Shown here one piece after another: positions 1 to 33,120 of a stretch of 64,000 bases of DNA. The first letter of the stretch is position 1. Every line of letters starts with the position of its first letter. This stretch comes from Myxocyprinus asiaticus (taxonomy: Eukaryota; Chordata; Actinopteri; Cypriniformes; Catostomidae), in NCBI RefSeq assembly GCF_019703515.2, contig NC_059362.1, positions 28,288,326 through 28,352,325 of the forward strand, given 5' to 3'. Below the pieces are notes generated by a model. That model was given only the letters and a program-made list of their open reading frames with translations, ran no database searches and was not told where the DNA came from. A program made the position numbers and the translations under genes.

Positions 1-144
1 ACATTATAGAGACCAAGAGGGGGTTACCCCATGTGACTCTACCCTCCCTAGCAACCGGGCCAATTTGGTTGCTTAGGAGTCCTGGCTGGAGTCACTCCAG
101 GGGTGGTAGTCAGCATCTTTGCTCGCTGAGCTACCCAGGCCCCC
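1..144 (-). repeat. tRNA-derived SINE, copy A (cut by window edge)
   Basis: The minus strand reads GCCTGGGTAGCTCAGCGAGC, a tRNA-like A-box head, followed by the body shared with the copies at 5.9, 7.4, 16.2, 30.9, 36.3 and 43.4 kb. A deletion removes the B-box segment. The rest continues left of the window. Confidence 0.85.
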
Positions 145-1286
145 TTTTATAAAACGAAATCTTAAAACCTATATAAAAATATACAGTCCATCCAAGCCTC
201 GCCACTCAGTCTTCTATCAGCACAGGATGTGCTTTTGACAAATCACACCATGTTACATATTCTCATTATTTGGAGAAAACTGAACTGCTCTTATATGGAA
301 CACATTAGGGAGTATGGGGGAGATTTGGAAATCCAAGAAAGATGCAGGTGCTTTAGCTTTTGCCAGAAGCACTTGCAGCTATGGGTAAAGGTTCTTTTGG
401 GTCTTAGAGGCCAACATTAGGCCTTTCTCATGATGCTGAGTGTTCGATATGGGCCAATCCACATTTCCACAGGGAGAGCGGTGTGTTGTGGTGTTGAGTT
501 CCCTGTACATGCCCCAGTGGAGCTAGGAGACGCTGTGTGGTAGAAGACCCGGAGTGGGAAGTGGATAATATTACACCTCAGTCAGCACCTTTGGAACACA
601 AATTCCGCAGCTTCAACACACACCAGCACACTAAAGCACTTTACAGCAGGTTAACCCCTGCCACTGTTTGGCCTTGTGTGCTATAGAAAGACTATAGAAA
701 GACTAAATACCTGGGGACGACACTGTAGCCGACTGGGACATCCAGAACCACTTCTTCTATTCTTTTTCCTCTCTGTTTCCAATTATCAGTTTGAAGCTTT
801 GATATTCCCATCAGCATTTAATATATGACAGCTTTTGAGTGCCTTGTGGGTGAATGGAAATAGGCTTCAACAGAAAGGAGGCGCTGAGTGCGTGTAGACC
901 GAAATATGAGCCCTTCCAACTAATGACAGTTGAGGGTCATTTAAGCTGGTTCCATGGGGTAACCCAAGGAAGGAGTAGACCTGCTCACTCACTCACCCTG
1001 CTCCTCAGTTTTGCTTAACCCTCACAAAACAGTGAACGCAAGACCAAAACATTTACAAAATAAATAAAACAGTGGCACAAAGTTCTACAGATGGTAGCAT
1101 CGGTGAGGTTTGAGGGCCATCAAATTGAAAAAGACAGAAACTAATAATAAAAGTGATATTATAACTTTTTTACAAAAATAAGTGCAATTACCAATAATAT
1201 TATATATTTTGTCCCACTGAAATGCACATTCGAAAGTAAGGCATTGATTTTGTTACTGGTAGTAACATCTATAAAAGGTAAAAGTT
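145..1286. other. INO80 intron, nothing recognised
   Basis: Within the intron after INO80 exon 24. I compared both strands with the expected downstream INO80 protein and saw no matching exon. No repeat family was recognised. Confidence 0.5.
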
Positions 1287-1765
1287 AAAGGAATGTTCCA
1301 GGTTCAATAAAAGTTAAGCTCAATTGAAAGCATTTGTAAACTCACTTTTTTAGAAGTATAACCACAAGATATAAAGGATATGTGTGTAAACATGATTTTA
1401 GTGTGATAAAATCACTTACAAACATTTTCTGTGTAAAGTTATAGCCAATTTTACAACTTCGTTTCCATGACAATGTTGTCAACAAACCCTAAAACGACTG
1501 TAAAAATGACAAACTAAAGAAAAAAACATTACAGCTCAAATAATACACAAGTTTTAACAAAATAATTAATGCAAGTGCTTTTATAACATTATTAGCTCCA
1601 CATTTCTGCCTTTAAACCCTCCAAAAATTGGCCCCATTCAATTCCATTGTAAGTACCTCACTGTAACCTCGAGTTTTGCTTTTTTTTTTTTTTTTTTTTT
1701 TTTTAAATAAAAGGAGGAATGAATCATTATGACACAAATGCTGTTGATTTAGCTTAACTTGTATT
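1287..1765. repeat. Foldback element, family 2 (GGAATGTTCC / AAGTTAAGCTC terminus)
   Basis: The left end reads AAGGAATGTTCCAGGTTCAA then AAGTTAAGCTCAAT, and the right end contains the inverse TTAGCTTAACTTGTATT. The same inverted pattern recurs at 53.0-53.7 kb and half of it at 15.5 kb. It has a poly-T run at 1680-1703 and no coding capacity; a non-autonomous DNA element. Confidence 0.65.
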
Positions 1766-1885
1766 CACAACAGAAAATGGCAGAGCATAATCAGAGAGAG
1801 AGAGAATAGGCCAACTCTGTAGAAGCACCGGTGCGACCTATAACAAAATTGAGTTGCACTGGAGGGAAAAATGGACCCACAGGTA

Positions 1886-3454
1886 TACAGGTGCATCTCA
1901 ATAAATTAGAATGTCATGGAAAAGTTCATTTATTTCAGTAATTCAACTCAAATTGTGAAACTCGTGTATTAAATAAATTCAATGCACACAGACTGAAGTA
2001 GTTTAAGTCTTTGGTTCTTTTAATTGTGATGATTTTGGCTCACATTTAACAAAAACCCACCAATTCACTATCTCAAAAAATTAGAATATGGTGACATGCC
2101 AATCAGCTAATCAACTCAAAACACCTGCAAAGGTTTCCTGAGCATTCAGAATGGTCTCTCAGTTTGGTTCACTAGGCTACACAATCATGGGGAAGACCTG
2201 CTGATCTGACATTTGTCCAGAAGACAATCATTGACACCCTTCACAAGGAGGGTAAGCCACAAACATTCATTGCCAAAGAAGCTGGCTGTTCACAGAGTGC
2301 TGTATCCAAGCATGTTAACAGAAAGTTGAGTGGAAGGAAAAAGTGTGGAAGAAAAAGATGCACAACCAACCGAGAGAACCGCAGCCTTATGAGGATTGTC
2401 AAGCAAAATCGATTCAAGAATTTGGGTGAACTTCACAAGGAATGGACTGAGGCTGGGGTCAAGGCATCAAGAGCCACCACACACAGACGTGTCAAGGAAT
2501 TTGGCTACAGTTGTTGTATTCCTGAACCACAGACAACGTCAGAGGCGTATTACCTGGGCTAAGGAGAAGAACTGGACTGTTGTCCAGTGGTCCAAAGTCC
2601 TCTTTTCGGATGAGAGCAAGTTTTGTATTTCATTTGGAAACCAAGGTCCTAGAGTCTGGAGGAAGGGTGGAGAAGCTCATAGCCCAAGTTGCTTGAAGTC
2701 CAGTGTTAAGTTTCCACAGTCTGTGATGATTTGGGGTGCAGTGTCATCTGCTGGTGTTGGTCCATTGTGTTTTTTGAAAACCAAAGTCACTGCACCCGTT
2801 TACCAAGAAATTTTGGAGCACTTCATGCTTCCTTCTGCTGACCAGCTTTTTAAAGATGCTGATTTCATTTTCCAGCAAGATTTGGCACCTGTCCACACTG
2901 CCAAAAGCACCAAAATTTGGTTAAATGACCATGGTGTTGGTGTGCTTGACTGGCCAGCAAACTCACCAGACCTGAACCCCATAGAGAATCTATGGGGTAT
3001 TGTCAAGAAGAAAATGAGAAACAAGAGACCAAAAAATGCAGATGAGCTGAAGGCCACTGTCAAAGAAACCTGGGCTTCCATACCACCTCAGCAGTGCCAC
3101 AAACTGATCACCTCCATGCCACGCCGAATTGAGGCAGTAATTAAAGCAAAAGGAGCCCCTACCAAGTATTGAGTACATATACAGTGAATGAACATACTTT
3201 CCAGAAGGCCAACAATTCGCTAAAAATGTTTTTTTTATTGGTCTTATGATGTATTCTAATTTTTTGAGATAGTGAATTGGTGGGTTTTTGTTAAATGTGA
3301 GCCGAAATCATCACAATTAAAAGAACCAAAGACTTAAACTACTTAAGTCTGTGTGCATTGAATTTATTTAATACACAAGTTTCACAATTTGAGTTGAATT
3401 ACTGAAATAAATGAACTTTTCCACGACATTCTAATTTATTGAGATGCACCTGTA
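1886..3454 (+). mobile_element. Tc1/mariner element, complete ends, dead transposase
   Basis: The terminal inverted repeats start TACAGGTGCATCTCAATAAA and are roughly 210 bases long. TA duplications flank them at 1884-1885 and 3455-3456. Inside lies a DD34E transposase whose frame is broken: the N-terminal DNA-binding part reads at 2326-2562 and the catalytic part at 2396-3172, with a frameshift near 2520 and a stop just after the probable ATG near 2189. Catalytic motifs DESKF, QQDLAPVHTA and NPIENLWG are visible. Non-autonomous relic in an INO80 intron. Confidence 0.93.
2326..3172 (+). pseudogene. Tc1 transposase pseudogene
   Basis: Paired-type helix-turn-helix remnants (RKKCGRKRCTTNRENRSLMR, HRRVKEFGY) lie in one frame and the DDE domain (WAKEKNWTVVQWSKVLFSDE to GAPTKY) in another. 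Length and motif order match Tc1 transposases of about 340 residues. Frameshifted, so no functional enzyme is expected. Confidence 0.9.
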
Positions 3455-3456
3455 TA

Positions 3457-4151
3457 TCAGTCTGGCCAGAAACAAAATAACATTTAAAAGGCTCATGGTT
3501 GATATGATGAGGAAGAAAACAGAAATGTTGCAATTTTGCTATGTTCGTGGAATAACATCTTTGAGGGAATTTTGTTTGATATTCAGAATTTTGCTTTAAG
3601 TGTTTAATAATAGCAAGTAAACTTGATGTCCACAAGCAAAACACTTTGTTTTGTAAGTTGTCTGTGATATGATCAGCATTTATTATGTTTTTTGTACAAC
3701 CTTTATGGGAGACTGATGTTCCAAAATATCTTTCACTGCTGGTATATTGTGGTATTTATATGGTATGTAAAAACAAAACTGTGGTTGGTCGCTTTTTATG
3801 CCAGTCAGGTGGTTACTTCCTGAATAAACTGCAAAGTGGACCAGAATTTATGGCAGTAGTCAAAAGTCTGGCTCTGAGAGACTATAAACACTGTATATCA
3901 GGGCTGAAAAGCTGTTGTATCTGGTGTCATAATTTCTAAAATAAATAAGGACAACATATTCTTACCTTTTGTAATATGACAGTTCTGACACAAGGTTGTT
4001 TACAAATTACAGCATATGGAAGGACACGGTTATAATACTAAATGTCAGTACAGTCTTGTTACAGCAATGTACACAATAAATTTATATATGGTCATAAGGC
4101 AGTCTAATAAGGCAGGACAAAGTGACTGTGAAGAACAGAGGAATAACTCAC
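3457..4151. other. INO80 intron, nothing recognised
   Basis: AT-rich sequence between the Tc1 element and INO80 exon 24. Short frames at 3685-3939 and 4016-4201 have no motif or splice support. Confidence 0.4.
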
Positions 4152-24840
<20,689 letters not shown>

Positions 24841-24952
24841 AGGTAGAGGTACAGAGGCCAAAAAGGCAATCACTGCAAAGTACCAAAAGTGTTTTAGTTA
24901 CATAGTGTTCTCTCCCACACATACAACTTAGAAGTGCAAGGTCATAAATCCT

Positions 24953-25563
24953 TAAAGGAATAGTTCACACAAAAATGAAAATTCTCTCATCATTTACTCA
25001 CCCTAATTTAATGGTGCCCAGAATTTTGAAGCTTCAAAAAGCACATAAAGGCAGCATAAAAGTAATCCATCTAGACGATTCATAATTCAAGTCTTCTGAA
25101 GCGATCCAAAAGGTTTTGGAAATGTAACTTATTTTTACTCAAGGCACAATCATGATTTCAAACTTGACTACATTTCCTAGTGTTTAATGCATGTGTAGAG
25201 CACTAGATGTTTATAGGAAGTGTAATCAAGCTTGATATCATGATTGCCAATGAGACTGCTGGTGTCAAGTAAAAAAAATTTTACATTTTGGTCTGTTCTC
25301 ATCCAAAATTGATTATTTGCTTACGATGACATGGATTACACCACTGGAGTCTTATGGATTACATTTATGCTGTCTTTATGTGCTTTTTTGAGTTTCAAAA
25401 TGTTGGCCACCATTAACTTGTATTGTGTGGACCTACAGAGCAGAGATATTCTTCTATAAATCTTCGTTTGTGTTCTGCAGAAGACAGTCATACACATCTG
25501 GGATGGCACGAGGGTGAGTAAATGATGAGAAAATATTCATTTTTGGGGGAACTATTCTTTTAA
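24953..25563. mobile_element. Foldback MITE, family 1
   Basis: Starts TTAAAGGAATAGTTCACACA and ends TTTTTGGGGGAACTATTCTTT. The inner blocks AAAAGCACATAAAGGCAGCA and TGCTGTCTTTATGTGCTTTT are inverse complements. It sits in INO80 intron 1, next to exon 2. No coding capacity. Confidence 0.85.
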
Positions 25564-26559
25564 CTAAAAGTCAGGTTATAAAGATAATCAGAATGCTATG
25601 AAAATGTCTACCAAGAACATGGAAAATATGCTCTGTTTTTAGACAATGATGGAAATACTGTGGTGAAAACATAACACCACCGAAAAACAGTACCTTTGGA
25701 GAGTAAGACTTCATAATGCACACTGTACAATGTCCCGCAAGTGATAAATCTGAAATGGAAAGGGATTTGATAATGACTTAAGCATTTACAGGGACACAAT
25801 TCACAATTTTAATTTTGGTTTGAAAGCTGTCTGCTCTTCTACAAGAAAATAAAAATTGAAATGTAGAAAAAATTTTACAATAATTAAAAAGTCTAACTCT
25901 AAATATTTAAAACTGGATGACAAGTGTTGCAGCCAATCATTGTAATTCATATTAGAAAATTAGAAAAGTAATTATTCAGCTATGTATATCAATCATTATT
26001 TTACAGCATTACACAAATGCATGTACACATGGGGATACTGGAGGAGACTGAAAGATAATGAGGTGGTTTGAGCCGTATACATTTGATAGGCATAATTAAT
26101 AATACTGAATGTATTTCATTATCAGAGCAGGATGTGGCCTCTTTAGGACAACAAAGCTGCTGATCAATATGATAACAGCAGATCTGTCATCTCAAGCTTG
26201 TGCATGGCATTGCTTGCTCTGGGATTTTCATTTTCATTGCATGTGTTTAAGATTGTGCTCAACAATATGGATGTTCCAATGTCCCAGGACCAGTGTGAAA
26301 GTTCCAGGCCAGTTAACGGAACTGTCACTTGCCTTGCTCTATTCGGCCAGATATTATTACATTATTTGTTTTAATTTTTGTGTTTTTTTTTTTTTTTTTA
26401 AGGAAATGATTAATAAAAATATAAAAATATTATTTCTGACATATTAAGTAATGTTGCTAAAAAAAAATCAAATGTATTGTTATTAATAGAATGTTTTATT
26501 AAATGTGTTGTGGGGTCAGTAAAAGTATGTCCAGGGCAAGTACAAAATTCCTTATTAAA
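25564..26559. other. INO80 intron 1, nothing recognised
   Basis: AT-rich, with a T-run near 26383. The frame at 26109-26447 has no motif support. Confidence 0.35.
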
Positions 26560-28407
26560 ATAGTGATCAGCTCATCCTCAGTCAAACATAACCCACCACA
26601 AAAACTTCAGAAATTAGTCACTATGTCTGATTTTGAGGCAATTGATGGCAAACCCTGGAAGAAATAGTACAGCATCTTAAAACGTCGACCTGCTATCTTG
26701 ACACACTCCCCACTTCATTTTTCAAAAATGTGTTTAACTATCTGAAAAAAGATCTGTTAGAAATAGTCAATGCCTCACTCCTTTCAGGCACATTTCCAAA
26801 GTCCCTAAAAACTGCAGTTGTCATGCCCCTTCTAAAAAAAGAGTAATCTGGATAACTCAATATTAAACAACTACAGTCCAATCTCAAATCTTCCTTTTAT
26901 AGGCAAGATCATTGAAAAGGTTGTTTTCAATCAGCTGAACAAATTCTTAAACTCAAATGGCTTCTACAATTTCCAGTCTGGTTTCCGACCGTATCACAGC
27001 ACAGAGACGGCGTTCATAAAGATACTTAATGATATTCGGCTAAATACTGATTCAGGCAAAATATCAGTGCTAGTATTACTAGATCTCAGTGCTGCCTTTG
27101 ACACTGTTGACCAACATTCTCCTAGACAGACTGGAAAACTGGGTAGGGCTCTCTGGGACAGTCCTCAGCTGGTTCAGATCATTTCTAAATTGGAGGGGTT
27201 ACTATGTGAAAATAGGCAACTATGAATCTGAGTGGACATACATGACGTGTGGAGTCCTACAAGGCTCAATTCTTGCACTGCTCTTGTTCAACCTATATAT
27301 GCTCCCACTAGGACAAATTATTAAAAAGAACCACATTGCAAACCACAGCTATGCAGACGACACCCAGATTTACATAACCTTATCACCAAATGACTACAGT
27401 CCCACAGACTCAAGTGCATTGATGAAATCAACAGTTGGATGTGCCGAAACTTCCTTCAGTTAAACAACGACAAGATACAGGTAATTTTATTTGGCAACAA
27501 AGGCGAAATTCCCAAGGTGATCACACCTTGACTCCAAGGGCCTAAAGACAAAAAATCAAGTCAAGTATCGTGGTGTCATTTTGGAGTCAGACCTTAGTTT
27601 CAGTAGTCAAATCAAAGCAATAACTAAATCAGCCTACTATCATCTAAACAATATAGCGAGAATTAGATGTTTTGTATCCAGTCAAGAGTTACAGAAACTT
27701 GTTCATGCATTCATCACCAGTAGGGTGGACTACTGCAATGGACCAAAAAGACCATTAGACACCTGCAGCTCATTCAGAATGCTGCTGCCATGATTCTAAC
27801 CAGAACCAAATTCTAATCTGAGCAAATTATTCCAGTCCTCAGGTCTTTACACTGTCTTCCAGTTACATTTAGAATTTACTTTAAAGTACTATTACTCGTT
27901 TATAAATCACTCAATGGCATAGAACCTAAATACATTGCAGATATACTTGTTGAATATAAATCTAACAGACCTCTCAGATCATTAGGATCACATTAGTTAG
28001 AAATACCAAGGGTTCACTTAAAACAAGGTGAGACAGCATTTAGCTATGATGCCACCCGCAGCTGGAACCAGCTTCCAGAAGAGGTCAGGTGTACTTCAAC
28101 AGTAGTCACATTCAAGTCTAGACTGAAAACACGTCTGTTTAGCTGTGCATTTATTCACTGAGCACTGTGCTGCACTTACTGATTGCACTGCATCATTTAT
28201 TTCTGTATTCCTTTTTATTCTTTTTAATAATTTTATTATTATTTTTATTTATTGTATTACTTTTTCTTATTATTTCATGTTCCTAATTTGTTTTTACATT
28301 TATTTGTATGTATCTTGTATTTTCTTTATCATTTTTATGTAAAGCACTTTGAATTGCCATTGTGTATGAAATGTGCTATATAAATAAACTTGCCTTGCTT
28401 TGCCTTA
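26560..28407 (+). mobile_element. L2-like LINE, 5' truncated and degenerate
   Basis: Reverse-transcriptase signatures LDLSAAFDTVD near 27080, GVLQGSILALLLFNLYMLPL near 27250 and YADD near 27350, with frames broken by stops and shifts. The 3' end reads ATGTGCTATATAAATAAACT followed by a CTTGC-type tail, as in fish L2-clade LINEs. In INO80 intron 1, opposite strand to the gene. Confidence 0.85.
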
Positions 28408-29641
28408 TTCTTGACCCCTGTAAAAATTAGTGCACTATTTTCTCAAAACTATCTAAAATATTATTTCCTTACAAATGCATGATGTTATGGAAAATGCACC
28501 TATGGATTTACACATGAAGTAATTCATCGCACTTCAAATCTAAAGCAATGCATAACATTGTAACTCATACAAAACAGTTGTATTTTCACAGAGCTGCAGT
28601 TCCCTAAACATACCCCAGGCACTGACATCACTCGTGTTTTGAAGTACCTACATTAAACTATTAACGATTTCCTGGTTGACACATATTTCAAAGGTTATGA
28701 GTTACTACTAATTAAACTATTCTCAGTTGAATAGTTTGGGTGTTTATTATGCTTTAATGCCAACAGAACTATAATTACACCATCAAAATACGCATGTGTA
28801 CAACTGTAAATGACAGATGACTCTTCAGTTTTGGTTTCAGTGATTCCTCTGACTGAGACAACCGACAGTTTACAATCCAAATAACGCATAGCCTAATAAC
28901 GATACCTCGATAACAAAGGGGTATTGATTAGCTTTGAAAGGTGCCTGGAAGACTTACTATACAACCTGGGCAAAATTACATTCCTCTTAACTGTTTACAC
29001 AGTATGTGCGACAGACTTGTGTTTTATATCTTGCAGTAAGCTGATAGCTAGCAACATTAGCTGGCTGGGTTTCGCTTACGCTAAACGCCTCAGTCAGTAT
29101 ATAGCCAGTGCTGTTTGCTAACCTAAATCCAGGGTTACTTTATGTTGTTCGTGAGCAACACAGCATTGATAAGCATGGGTAGCAACTATAACCCGGGAAA
29201 TTTGAGCTACTACCCAAAAACAATGACTGGCCGTTCTATTATTTTTCAATGGAATTCTAGCTGGCTGCTTTTTTTATTATTATTTTTAATTATTATTATT
29301 GCTACCCTTGCATGTGTGATTTTTTAGGTGAAGATTTAGAATTATGGCAAGTTTACAGAGAATTTTTGAGTATTTCAAATGGGCTCTGTCTCTTTAAGGC
29401 CACCACCTCTGTCAAAAGAAATGTAGGTAGATATAGTTGTCGAAATTAATTTAAATATTTTGTGGCCTTGTTACAAGCGAGGTCAAGCACCATCTGTCCC
29501 GTCTCATATCTCTCTATTCGTGTCTATGGACTGCGGGTGTCGAGGAGGCCAGATCTCCGATTCCCATATTCTAATTCTTTCTCCCTCCCGGCCATCTTCC
29601 CCATTGCTCCCCCACTATTTTTCACATAAACGCCAGCTCAC
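28408..29641. other. INO80 intron 1, first-exon-proximal part
   Basis: No repeat or gene recognised. Becomes GC-richer from about 29460, with many CTCC and CCCG tracts, toward the INO80 first exon. Confidence 0.4.
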
Positions 29642-29790
29642 CTTGTCCCCCGTGTCCGCCGTTTTTGCTCTGTCTCTGCTGCGGCCGACTCTCAGCTCTC
29701 TGTCTCCAAAATGGCGGTTCTGAGCGAGGACAGAGACCGTGAGCATAGAGTCGGTAGCAGCAGAGAGGCGGCCACTTTCAGTAACTGAGA
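29642..29790 (-). other. ino80: INO80 non-coding first exon and promoter-proximal region
   Basis: The minus strand reads a GC-richer stretch ending in a good donor (ACAAG before GTGAGC, exon end 29642). It is followed, 4.8 kb downstream, by the acceptor of the ATG-bearing exon at 24872. The exon's upstream limit is a guess, because no transcription start can be read directly. A YY1-type CCGCCATTTTGG motif sits inside it. It is assigned to INO80 because it is the only promoter-like segment upstream on this strand before the repeat-filled intergenic region. cDNA would settle it. Confidence 0.55.
29706..29717 (-). promoter_or_regulatory. YY1-type motif in INO80 leader
   Basis: The minus strand reads CCGCCATTTTGG, a full match to the extended YY1 site. 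Such sites usually lie just downstream of the start site and set its position. YY1 physically recruits the INO80 complex in mammals, so feedback control of the gene is possible but inferred. Confidence 0.55.
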
Positions 29791-30269
29791 GAGCAGGGAC
29801 ACGGCGCCATGGCGAGGACAGAGTGGGGAACAGGCGTTCGAATCAATTATAGAGTGAAGTCAAAAGCCTTATAAGTATTTGGATACTGTATCCCAGTAAA
29901 TTACTTGTAGAAAAAAAAAACATGCGTTTGTTTTTCAGTAGTCAATAGTTAGAATTTAAATAATTACAAATTAAATGGGTTTTTGGAGGACGGTATCGTG
30001 GCTATCTGAATTCTACTGATTGTGTCTAGAAAAACCGAAAGTTGCCGAAGGTCTCATAACGTAATACTTTCCGAACGCATCTTCAAAATATCGCGTGAGT
30101 GCGACTTGCAGTAAAACGTGTCGTAAGAATCTTTTTCAAGATGTTAAACGCCTCGCCTTGAAAGTAGACGAGAGTAGACGGCTGCAGTCAAGGGAAGAGT
30201 GAAATAAGTGCTGTCAAGTCGGACAATTCTCACTTCTATCGCAAGCCGTTTTGGCTTTCAAAGCTTTTG

Positions 30270-32570
30270 TCTAAATATCTGTAATTATATTTTAGATATC
30301 TACAATTGCATTTTGACGAGTCACAATTATAATTTGGCTAGTCAAAATGCTAATTTGAGATATCTACAATGATAATTTGACTAGTAAGAAAGAACATTAA
30401 AGATATCTGTTAACCTATTTTTGCCTAGTCGAAATTCCATTTACAATATCTGCAATGACGTCACAGATTTCGTCACTTATCACGTCACACATCCACAAAG
30501 ATGATTGGAGATCTCTGTAATTCAGTTTTGAATTGTCAAAATTATATTTTCAGATATCTAAATTGCCCTTACACCTTATCGATCTGCTGTGTTGTGACGT
30601 GCAATTACGCTTCATAACGCACCGCCCCTCACTTCCTATTGCTAAAGCTGTTAAAGTAGCTGCTAACAGAAAGATTAAGTCAATGCTTGACAACTTAATA
30701 AACAATATCTTGATGCATTTGTATATGTTAAAAGATCTCCAGTTAACTATGTGTAGCAAAGTGATTGTTATATGTTGCAGCATGGACCAATTTTAGTGTA
30801 AATGATTAATAAAGACAGACAACCACAAACGGGTCTTTTGAGTTTAATATTAGGCTATACAATCTATAAAAATGTGAAATTGGGGCCTGGGTAGCTCAGT
30901 GAGAATTGATGTTGACTACCACCCCTGGAGTCATGAGTTCAAATCCAGGGTGTGCTGAGTGACTCCAGCCAGGTCTCCTAAGCAACCAAATTGGCCCGGT
31001 TGCTAGGGAGGGTAGAGTCACATGGGGTAACCTCCTGGTGGTAGCTATAATGTGGTTCTCGCTCTCGGTGGGGCGCGTGGCAGTTGTGAGTGGATGCCTT
31101 GGAGAATAGCGTGAAGCCTCCACACACACTATGTCTCCGCAGTAACATGCTCAACAAGCCACATGATAAGATGCGTGATTGACGGTCTCAGACGTGGAGG
31201 CAACTGAGATTTGTCCTCTGCCACCCGGATTGAGGTGAGTCACTACGCCACCACGAGGACTTAGAGTGCATTCGGTATTCCAAACTGGCAAGAAAAGGGG
31301 AGAAAAAAAGTGAAATTGGGCAAATAAATTCGTGATGTAGTGGTTTAATGCTTCAGAATCAAGGCATCCACGATTTTAATCCGTTCAGATTTTAAAACAG
31401 TTAAAAATTACATTCAATTGAAAAGAGAGAAGCCTAATTCAACAATTTAAATAATCGATCATAACTGCTATTAAACGGCTGTGATTTTCCTAGTTACTAT
31501 AAATTCTGTATTCTGAATTAGTACATAGCCTATATTAATTAATGTACAAACAATTAAATACATTCATTTAATTAGTATATTAAACATGCTTGTGTATTAT
31601 TTGCCAATACCGTTACAGCCCACTTGATAGCAGTGTGTAACAGCAACAATGAGAGAAGTACTGCTGTGTTGGAGTGATGAGACATGGATCAATAAAGTTT
31701 GTTTCTAATAATTACATGCCCTCTGTAGACATGCAATGTGCAGTTGACCTTTGAGCTAATGTAGGGGTCCCCTCTGATTTTATTTGTTTTTTTTTAAATG
31801 ATGGCTGATACAAATCGTTTTTACAAGTGCTCCATCAACATTTTTCGTTATTATTGCATTTTTATTTATTTTTTAATTGCAAAATTCTGTTTAAAATAAA
31901 CCAAACATGCAAAACTAACTTTAAAAGAAATTCTTTATCAGACAAAATGACAGATGGCAAACATTTCCGAGGTAGGATGTTTTTTATTTGTTTGTTTTTT
32001 TTTTTGCCTAGTCATATCTTAGTTTCAGATATCAAAAAATGTAATTAGGATATATTTAAATATGCTGAATTGTAGATGTAACTGAATTATGACTAGTCAA
32101 AACCATATTAAAGATATCTTTAAGTTCTGACTAGTCATAATTCAATTGCGGATATTTACAATTGATTTTATTAATAGTAACAACTTAGAGATATCTTAAA
32201 TTATAATTTGTACTAATAATAAGTCAATTGTAGATATCTGTAATTGCAATTTCTACTAGGGAAACACTATTGTAAATATCTGAAAATAGTTTTCAATGCA
32301 ATCCTATGGAAGCAAATGACTGGTCAAAGTTGCATTGCAGATATCTTTAATGTAAATTATGACTAGTCAGAAATGCATTGTAGATATCTTATATGTGAAT
32401 TACTACGTCAAAAATGCACAACAGATATCTGAAATTAGTCTAGTCAAAACATAATTGACTAGTCAAAACATAATAATGGTTAGTCAAATCTGAGTATTAA
32501 ATGATAAAAGCGCCTGCCATACACTTCTCATAGTGGATCAGACACCTTTGAGATCAAAAGCAGATATCGC
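30270..32570. repeat. Degenerate GATATC / ACTAGT palindrome array
   Basis: Two blocks, 30270-30565 and 32025-32570, contain about a dozen GATATC and several ACTAGT words at irregular 20-60-base spacing, usually linked as GATATCTACAATTG...TGACTAGTCAAAA. Both words are self-complementary, so the array reads alike on both strands. A SINE separates parts of it. It could be the subterminal repeats of one large foldback transposon; no transposase seen. Confidence 0.6.
30874..31320 (+). repeat. tRNA-derived SINE, copy E, with target-site duplication
   Basis: Full-length copy from the TGGGTAGCTCAGTGAG head to an AGAAAAAAA tail. GTGAAATTGGG flanks it at 30874-30884 and 31310-31320. Inserted in the intergenic region upstream of INO80. 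Confidence 0.92.
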
Positions 32571-32984
32571 GGGATTCACGTTTATGCGCTGTTGTTGATG
32601 GATATAATTAAAATTCTGTTCTTTTAAAATGAAAATAAATATGATGAAAAAGACACCCAATGTACCTGTTATTTAATTTCGCCAATAAGATGTGTCTTTC
32701 AATCCATTTTTAGTTAATTAAAAACATGTATCTTAGATATTTCAGAAATATGATACCAATTACATATCCCACACAGAGATTGCACTGTCAGAATGTTGGG
32801 AATATTCACAGATAAATCAAACATTTTAGAAGAGAACGAAACATCACTGTTTTTTAAGCCAATGAGCATTAAAGCTGTGTTGTCAGCAAGTCGTTTACCA
32901 TCATGCCTTTAGTCAGCGCAGCAGTGGAGAGCAACTGTGTGGGATCAAAATCCTGTCAAAAGCATTGCGGTCATGGATCCAAAC

Positions 32985-33120
32985 ATAATAAGCGTGAATC
33001 AAAATAATAAGCGTGAACCAAAAAATAATAAGCGCAGATAAAATAAGCGCAAAAAATATATAAAAAGCGCAGATCAAAATAATAAGCGCAGATCAAAAAA
33101 TAACAAGCATGAGTCAAATA
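32985..33120 (+). repeat. AATAAGCG minisatellite in the left arm
   Basis: About six units of roughly 20 bases such as AATAAGCGYRRATCAAAA. The right arm has only one corresponding unit near 35800, so the array expanded after the arms formed. Confidence 0.7.

Noticed and set aside
421..740. Possible further INO80 exon
   Set aside because: No frame on the minus strand matched expected residues after 959, and no acceptor/donor pair fitted.
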